From: JAZGGS01 sp963714405 | Lineage (GTDB): Bacteria; Bacteroidota; Ignavibacteria; Ignavibacteriales; Ignavibacteriaceae | Assembly: GCA_963714405.1 (NCBI GenBank) | Contig: CAVQOH010000001.1 | Location: 434,001 to 498,000 of the forward strand | DNA length: 64,000 nt | Reading direction: 5' to 3' | Shown: positions 59,701 to 64,000 of the stretch, piece after piece | How positions within the stretch are numbered: position 1 is the stretch's first letter | How the letters are laid out: the number at the start of each line of letters is the position of its first letter | The notes under the pieces: model-generated | Databases searched by the model: none | What the model was told of the DNA's origin: nothing | The model's input: the letters and a program-made list of their open reading frames with translations, nothing else | Position numbers and translations under genes: made by a program

Positions 59701-62479
59701 CTTTTCCTATAATGTAGTTACGCTGATTAAAAATTTCGCCAAAAACTTTTCTATTAATTTCTTTACCTACACCCCACCAGGTAATTCCACTGGAGCCAAA
59801 AAAACTAATACTGCCTTTACCTTCAACGCTGTTAAATTGTTCACCAAAAACATCCTGATTATCAAAATGAGCTGTATAACAGGTAAGACTAAAAATTATG
59901 GGTAACCTTCCGCCATTTTGCAAGAGATAAATATCATCAACAGTAAAAACGAGATCCCACTGGAAACCAGCACCGTGTCCGTAATAATTAAGTAAAATGG
60001 TTCCTTCATTAATTTCCTGTCTAATCTTTGGTCCCTCTCCCTGGAAGGGTTCATGCTCAGGTTTACTTGGATATCTGAATACTTTTGAACAATGAAATCC
60101 ATTAGGTGTTACATAATTCTGGCAGAGTTCAAGGCTCGCATCATTGAATCCAAAAGAAAGTTCATCATCAAGATTTAAACCTGAGGCAACTACAAGAATA
60201 TCCTCTTTCCAGGGTTTTGAAATATCTTCCGGATAATTAAATAGCTTACTAAGCAGTATTGTCCCTTCTTCTACACTTTCCATTGATAATCTGCCAATTG
60301 CCAGATCGGGCTTCAAATCGTTTCCTGCAACTGTAACAAATGAGTTATCACTTGCAGATTCTCCATAGAGATAAGCAAAATAAGGTATGGAAGGAATAAA
60401 GTTTTTTCGGCTTGTTGGTAAAATTTGCCTGTAGTCATAACTCATATCTCCCATCAGGACTATATAAGAAGGTGCTGGGGCCAACCATTCCTCAAAAGCA
60501 TATTTTACAAAATATTGTATTGCGTATGGATCAAGCAATCCATCAGAAAACTCATCATATATTTGATCAACATCAACACTTTTTATTCTTGGATTTTGAA
60601 TTGAGGAATCAGGAAAATTTGTTGATCTAAAATTTCGTAATACTTCTGCTAGATTGTCAAATTCCGGATGGTAAATGATTAAATAATCTGCTCCATTAGA
60701 TGGATCTCGTAAGTTGGAAGGTGAATCTAATCTAATGGAATCTACAGTGGTAAAATGTTCAGGTGATGAGAGGAAATATTCTGTCTCACTACTCATCGTA
60801 TCTGTAAATGCAACTGTATTTAATGTATCATTAAAGAAGTAATTATTTGTTAACATCCGATTTTTCTGAGGGACATATACTAATAAATCACTTCCCTCCC
60901 AACGCCATACCCGGTATAAATTCATTCCAGAATTATCGTGATTAGTAAAATTATAATATTCACCATTAACTCTGTTCACTCTCCAATAATCAAACTCGGC
61001 CCAATTTATTCTGATCTCATCGCTGCCACTGGGACAAAGATCCCCTCGAACTTCTACCTGCAATTTATTTCCGACATTATAAATTTGAATACTATCACTT
61101 GATGCATAGAATCTGCGATTAAATGTAACTGATTTTTGACCATCCCAAATTATATTTCCGATTGGTTGATCAGTAATTGATATATAAGCTTTGTGATCAG
61201 TTACGCAACTACTGCTGTTGGTAATACCTTGCATATTTACTTTTAGTCTAACATAATGAGAATCTGCACTCATATTTTGAAACGCACTAAATCTATGCTC
61301 AAACTTGAGAGAGGGAACTTGATTATATGCCGTAGCTTTTCCCCAAAACCAATGATCTATGTCACCATTTTCTGCATAACCCAGTCTTTCATAAATTGTA
61401 TCTCTTTCAAAGTGAATGGTAGTTAGATTTGAAATGTATGTACGATTTGAATTGGGGCGGAATCCTTGTACTTTTAAATATCGCAATCCCTGTGAATGAC
61501 TTTCATAAGAGAACCAGTAGACATTTGTTAAATTGTAAATATTTAAATTTGAATATGGCGATGGACTAGGTGGAAATCCAACAAACTGGAAATAATCTCC
61601 TTCATTAAAAATTTGATCACCATGATCATAAACATCAATCGGTATAAGTTCGCCATTGCAATATAGTTCAAGTTTTTCACTGGCCGTACTGCTTCCTAAT
61701 TGAGCACCGCTGTTTACCAGTTCTTCGTACGTTATCCGGTAAACATTTTTTGTTTTTACATATATTTTAATCCACTCTTTATTTGGATCATACCATGAAG
61801 TATCTGCTAAAGTTGGGCTTTGAGGGTTTATTCCTTTTCCAATCCATTGTTTTGCCTGATCAAAATTGATTACAGAAGTTTTAAGATAATCAAACGTAAA
61901 ATCGTCATAAACAGATTCTGTAACTTGTTCTCCAGGATTGTAATCAATTCTAATTTTAATAGAATTTATTTTTCTGAGTATTCTTGAAACCGGTTGATAT
62001 TGAAAAGGCGACACACTTAATGTAATCACATTTGCAAATCTTACAGTAAAAAAAGGTTCAAAGGATGCAGGTGAAATGGGGAAAAAATTATTATTGCTGT
62101 AAATTGGTACATCCATCTCATCAGGTATGTATTCATTTATATCCGGATCTATCTCTGGAAATGGAGGAACTAATTTATTTGTATAATCTGTGGTTTTGCT
62201 TTCTAACACAGTAATTTTAGGTGATGAACCAAAAGGAATTCCTAGATTAACATTATATACCGGTAACCATGGTTCGCCAATGTTGCGTGCGCTAAAGCCT
62301 TCTTCCTTAATAAATTGAAAATTTTTACCATTAAAAACCGTATCAATAATACTGTAACCCTGTAAAAAGTTAAATTCAATAGTAATATGATCAGGTTGAG
62401 ATTCAATTATACGATATGACTGTGAGAAAGAGGTGCTAAATAGCAGAAGAGCGATTAGGATAGAATAAACTTTACTCAT
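56771..62479 (-). CDS. C25-family cysteine peptidase with CARDB-like and propeller parts and T9SS sorting domain
   Basis: 1902 residues, intact. Signal peptide to FSQS. The C25 domain is at about 590-970, with His835 in YYGHGAGF and Cys867 in SLTCYTAHFD, like gingipains and PorU. Then Ig/CARDB-like domains (VEFLFSDIGYYIKRD region), a propeller-like part (YLYFGYLSYWEQQNGGDG), and a sorting domain from YNYPNPFKIQTHFTFEL to QKLAKVK. A large secreted protease or second PorU-like enzyme. It is next to glmS and the sugar-transferase locus. The role as sortase is open because porV is linked to the other C25 gene. Confidence 0.85.
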   Translation of the reverse strand: MSKVYSILIALLLFSTSFSQSYRIIESQPDHITIEFNFLQGYSIIDTVFNGKNFQFIKEEGFSARNIGEPWLPVYNVNLGIPFGSSPKITVLESKTTDYTNKLVPPFPEIDPDINEYIPDEMDVPIYSNNNFFPISPASFEPFFTVRFANVITLSVSPFQYQPVSRILRKINSIKIRIDYNPGEQVTESVYDDFTFDYLKTSVINFDQAKQWIGKGINPQSPTLADTSWYDPNKEWIKIYVKTKNVYRITYEELVNSGAQLGSSTASEKLELYCNGELIPIDVYDHGDQIFNEGDYFQFVGFPPSPSPYSNLNIYNLTNVYWFSYESHSQGLRYLKVQGFRPNSNRTYISNLTTIHFERDTIYERLGYAENGDIDHWFWGKATAYNQVPSLKFEHRFSAFQNMSADSHYVRLKVNMQGITNSSSCVTDHKAYISITDQPIGNIIWDGQKSVTFNRRFYASSDSIQIYNVGNKLQVEVRGDLCPSGSDEIRINWAEFDYWRVNRVNGEYYNFTNHDNSGMNLYRVWRWEGSDLLVYVPQKNRMLTNNYFFNDTLNTVAFTDTMSSETEYFLSSPEHFTTVDSIRLDSPSNLRDPSNGADYLIIYHPEFDNLAEVLRNFRSTNFPDSSIQNPRIKSVDVDQIYDEFSDGLLDPYAIQYFVKYAFEEWLAPAPSYIVLMGDMSYDYRQILPTSRKNFIPSIPYFAYLYGESASDNSFVTVAGNDLKPDLAIGRLSMESVEEGTILLSKLFNYPEDISKPWKEDILVVASGLNLDDELSFGFNDASLELCQNYVTPNGFHCSKVFRYPSKPEHEPFQGEGPKIRQEINEGTILLNYYGHGAGFQWDLVFTVDDIYLLQNGGRLPIIFSLTCYTAHFDNQDVFGEQFNSVEGKGSISFFGSSGITWWGVGKEINRKVFGEIFNQRNYIIGKAILNGKNQVSSGGIYGGQISLLTYLGDPVMKIALPNYPDFAITSSDISLIPESAVVGDTILAKIGIMNWGTIFPDDSVVVEVFAETSDTSFQIGSIKLPNFGEKDSVYFPWVALTGGLYKLTAQVNETEIILEEDHSDNVASELFLIFDISQPNTLKPIDGFVSTSGNVEFLFSDIGYYIKRDLEYFIEIDTSLYFTSPLVVSGKLTPSNAFVEWNTPNLIPGVYFWRARIFDGNNFGDWSARRSFSVNATNKDGYYAHKEILKTFKTYNINYSENSKTLSLNTDPLPPRVSDKTLIEDIFLDPELPDTLTLSALTTDGTYLYFGYLSYWEQQNGGDGKSRIYRVGTGNNGTVKGQFYGAFTQFYDKINNTLAYHSDGFLYIPTGNPYLLTRIEISTGQIDSVEVPDGLLAWDTSLPVVNGGVYLSSNGEYVYNLTIRDTAGNLKYTLRTFDPTNNWALARPDIQLDGSSNQSFGGFYVHEDYIYTIEVLLQNFTRMYQISDGFFVEQWRPRFDFQKYYAWCWDWTNDHIYASTYSTFLPYNTKISKFTGYYTDAEGTIESNRVGPAAWWNSLEYVIENPGTTGEYRADLLGLNNSTKQWDTLMINIPSQYMLSSVDSSQYSYLKVNFILTDSSFGASLPMEFHNLNIDYQIPSEVYFVRDDLVFDPDTILQGLPITMSFKGRNVGPLDMNNIKLDFYLNGFDSLFHSVTLDIPSDSSSDQISYDIETDRMLFDNEVKVFTEISHPEYFQFNNLIDNQFFIARDSIRPQFLITFDGKEIINEDIVASKPEVVITLTDNSPLPLDTSYFTIVHQNIPLRFSNPDLNYVIEQNPNKMTITWTPELEDGRHTLEVLAKDASGNFFDSTSSRSIFNVFSETELREVFNYPNPFKIQTHFTFELRGTLPDEFLIKVYTVAGRLIRHISLPQSRLQIGFNKISWDGRDQDGDELGNGVYFYKVIAKFPDKTQVKTQKLAKVK

Positions 62480-62632
62480 ATTGCAAAATTTTAAATTTGG
62501 ATAATAATTTTAATCAACATAGAATTTTATTTAAATCTGTGCAAGTCGAAAATACTTACAATAATTACACATTTATTTTAATTAATTTGGTACTAGGATT
62601 TGATGGATTTATCCTGATAAAGGCTATATCGG

Positions 62633-63208
62633 TTATAAATTACCCTTATTTGTTATAATTACTTTTACTGTCTTCAGAACAACAATAAAATCTGTCCAAA
62701 AATTTGCATGTTCATAATAATTCAATTCCATAGCAATGCGTTTTTCCGGTGATAAAAGCTGGCGTCCGTGCACTTGCGAATATCCAGTTATACCAGGTTT
62801 ATAATTAAATATAAGTTTTTGCATTTTGCTGTATTGATTTGTAATTGAAATTATTTCAGGTCGTGGACCAACTATGCTCATATCACCTTTAATAACATTT
62901 ATGGCCTGCGGAATTTCATCAACACTAGTTCTTCTTAAAATTTTTCCAACCTTAGTAACTCTTGGATCATCCTTTTGAGTTAATTCCGGGCCAACAGATA
63001 AAGCATTATCAATCATTCCTCTAAATTTTATCATCCGGAATGGTTTACCGTTAAATCCTGTTCTTTCATGGATAAAAAGTACAGGTCCCTTTGATTCAAT
63101 TTTAATTGCTAATGCTGCAATTAACAAAATGGGAAATGAAATGATAAGTGTGATAATACTTATAAGAAGATCGGTGGTTCGCTTAATAAAACTACCTTGC
63201 TTACCCAT
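62633..63208 (-). CDS. Sugar transferase (undecaprenyl-phosphate phosphoglycosyltransferase)
   Basis: 191 residues with one N-terminal membrane segment. The monotopic bacterial sugar transferase signatures are complete: IKFRGM, DDPRVTKVGKILRRTSVDEIPQAINVIKGDMSIVGPRPE. It loads the first sugar phosphate on the lipid carrier for an exopolysaccharide, O-antigen or protein glycan. Fourteen bp after the DegT-type aminotransferase gene. Confidence 0.92.
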   Translation of the reverse strand: MGKQGSFIKRTTDLLISIITLIISFPILLIAALAIKIESKGPVLFIHERTGFNGKPFRMIKFRGMIDNALSVGPELTQKDDPRVTKVGKILRRTSVDEIPQAINVIKGDMSIVGPRPEIISITNQYSKMQKLIFNYKPGITGYSQVHGRQLLSPEKRIAMELNYYEHANFWTDFIVVLKTVKVIITNKGNL

Positions 63209-63222
63209 AGTAAAGGGAAGTT

Positions 63223-64000
63223 TTATTTTTTATTTTTTTTGAATAAATCAATTAAAGTACTTATTACCCTTTCCACATGCGAGTCTTTCATTCCCGGGTA
63301 AATTGGCAGCGACATTAACCTTGGAAAAACATTAGAGGCAACAGGAAAATTATCATCGGAAAGTTTAAAAGTTTCGTTGTAGTATAAATGTTGATGAACC
63401 GGCATAAAATGTACACCAACCCCAATATTACTTCTCCTTAATTCATCAATAATTTGGGCGCGGGTTTTTTTCAATCTATCAAGATGCAGCCTGATTGGGT
63501 ATAAATGCCAGCTTGATTCTCTGTCATCCTTTATTGTATGGAGTTCAATTGTATCTAAATCTTTAAATGCTTCCGTATACTTTGCAGCAATCTTTTTCCG
63601 CCAACTCCACATCTCATCAACTTTTTTAAGCTGGGGTAACCCAAGTGAAGCCTGAAGATCAGTAAAATTATATTTATAACCCGGTGCAACTACTTCATAA
63701 TACCATGAACCAGATTCACTATAACGTTTCCATGCATCCCTGTTAATTCCATGCAATCTCATAATTGAGCAGCGCTCGGCAATTTCTTCATCATTTGTAC
63801 AAATCATTCCACCTTCACCTGTAGAAAGGGTTTTTGTTGCATAAAAACTGAAACAGGTTACATCAGCAATTGTCCCGATTTTCTTACCTTTATAAGTTGC
63901 TGGGAGTGAATGAGCTGCATCTTCTAATACTTTTATATCGTATTTTTTGGCGAGTTCAAGAATCTCATCCATATCACAAGGTTGTCCACCATAATGAACC
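63223..64000 (-). CDS. DegT/DnrJ/EryC1/StrS aminotransferase, partial (5' end beyond window)
   Basis: The frame stays open through the right edge, reading VHYGGQPCDMDEI before the first internal Met, so at least 258 residues are seen and the start is outside. EDAAHSLPATYKG and the PLP-lysine segment FYATKTLSTGEGGM (Lys in ATK) define the family. It makes amino sugars from nucleotide keto sugars. It precedes the sugar transferase in a glycan locus that continues to the right. Confidence 0.92.
   Translation of the reverse strand, partial: VHYGGQPCDMDEILELAKKYDIKVLEDAAHSLPATYKGKKIGTIADVTCFSFYATKTLSTGEGGMICTNDEEIAERCSIMRLHGINRDAWKRYSESGSWYYEVVAPGYKYNFTDLQASLGLPQLKKVDEMWSWRKKIAAKYTEAFKDLDTIELHTIKDDRESSWHLYPIRLHLDRLKKTRAQIIDELRRSNIGVGVHFMPVHQHLYYNETFKLSDDNFPVASNVFPRLMSLPIYPGMKDSHVERVISTLIDLFKKNKK

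Overview
The window is AT-rich, densely coded chromosomal DNA from a member of the Bacteroidota/Chlorobiota (FCB) lineage. An ignavibacterium-like organism is my best guess, from three signs. It encodes type IX secretion (PorU-like sortase, PorV, and several proteins ending in a YPNP(F)-type C-terminal sorting domain). It carries FolE, a PTPS-family enzyme, a sepiapterin-reductase-like SDR and phenylalanine hydroxylase, a pterin set reminiscent of green sulfur bacteria. It also has many surface proteins typical of free-living polymer-degrading relatives. No CRISPR array, insertion sequence, phage, rRNA or origin was seen.

Layout. 1-10.8 kb: minus-strand type IX secretion operon (porU, porV, an M6-like protein with a lost zinc motif, and a peptidase-MA/beta-propeller/barrel protein that runs off the left edge). 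10.9-13.2 kb: peroxiredoxin relic, HD-domain protein, endonuclease III, ferredoxin-like protein, tRNA-Glu and tRNA-Gln. 13.5-15.7 kb: plus-strand block with a broken NHL propeller gene and three small membrane proteins. 15.6-24 kb: six-gene minus-strand envelope operon (large TPR protein, outer-membrane barrel, HU-SPOR transmembrane protein, ExbB, ExbD, TonB). 24.2-28.8 kb: barrel protein, carboxymuconolactone-decarboxylase-like protein, TPR protein, tRNA-Leu, then an ECF sigma/anti-sigma operon facing a Spy-like gene across a palindrome. 28.9-32.6 kb: pterin/phenylalanine hydroxylase operon with two peroxiredoxins. 32.8-35.3 kb: glycosyltransferase, murB, Nudix. 35.3-41.1 kb: eight-gene operon purC-DUF971-pgsA-pgpA-cinA-thpR-recA-recX. 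41.3-49.7 kb: plus-strand genes (POT transporter, DUF3857/transglutaminase protein, secreted 5'-nucleotidase behind a four-unit Pho-type box, metzincin lipoprotein). 49.8-64 kb: minus-strand AbgT transporter (broken), unknown propeller, FkbM methyltransferase, tRNA-Phe, glmS, a 1902-residue C25 peptidase, and the start of a surface-glycan locus (sugar transferase, DegT aminotransferase).

Two threads join the genes. The first is the cell surface: secretion, anchoring, glycan synthesis, energised outer-membrane transport and envelope stress. The second is stress and nutrient response: the sigma/Spy circuit, the Pho box on a secreted nucleotidase, several peroxiredoxins, and recA/recX.

A technical caution: about twenty single-base frame changes are concentrated in a few loci (porU tail, peroxiredoxin relic, NHL gene, a small membrane gene, the barrel gene, thpR, cinA, the DUF3857 gene, abgT), while very long genes elsewhere are intact. 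Many affected genes are conserved housekeeping genes, so uncorrected assembly indels are at least as likely as true decay.
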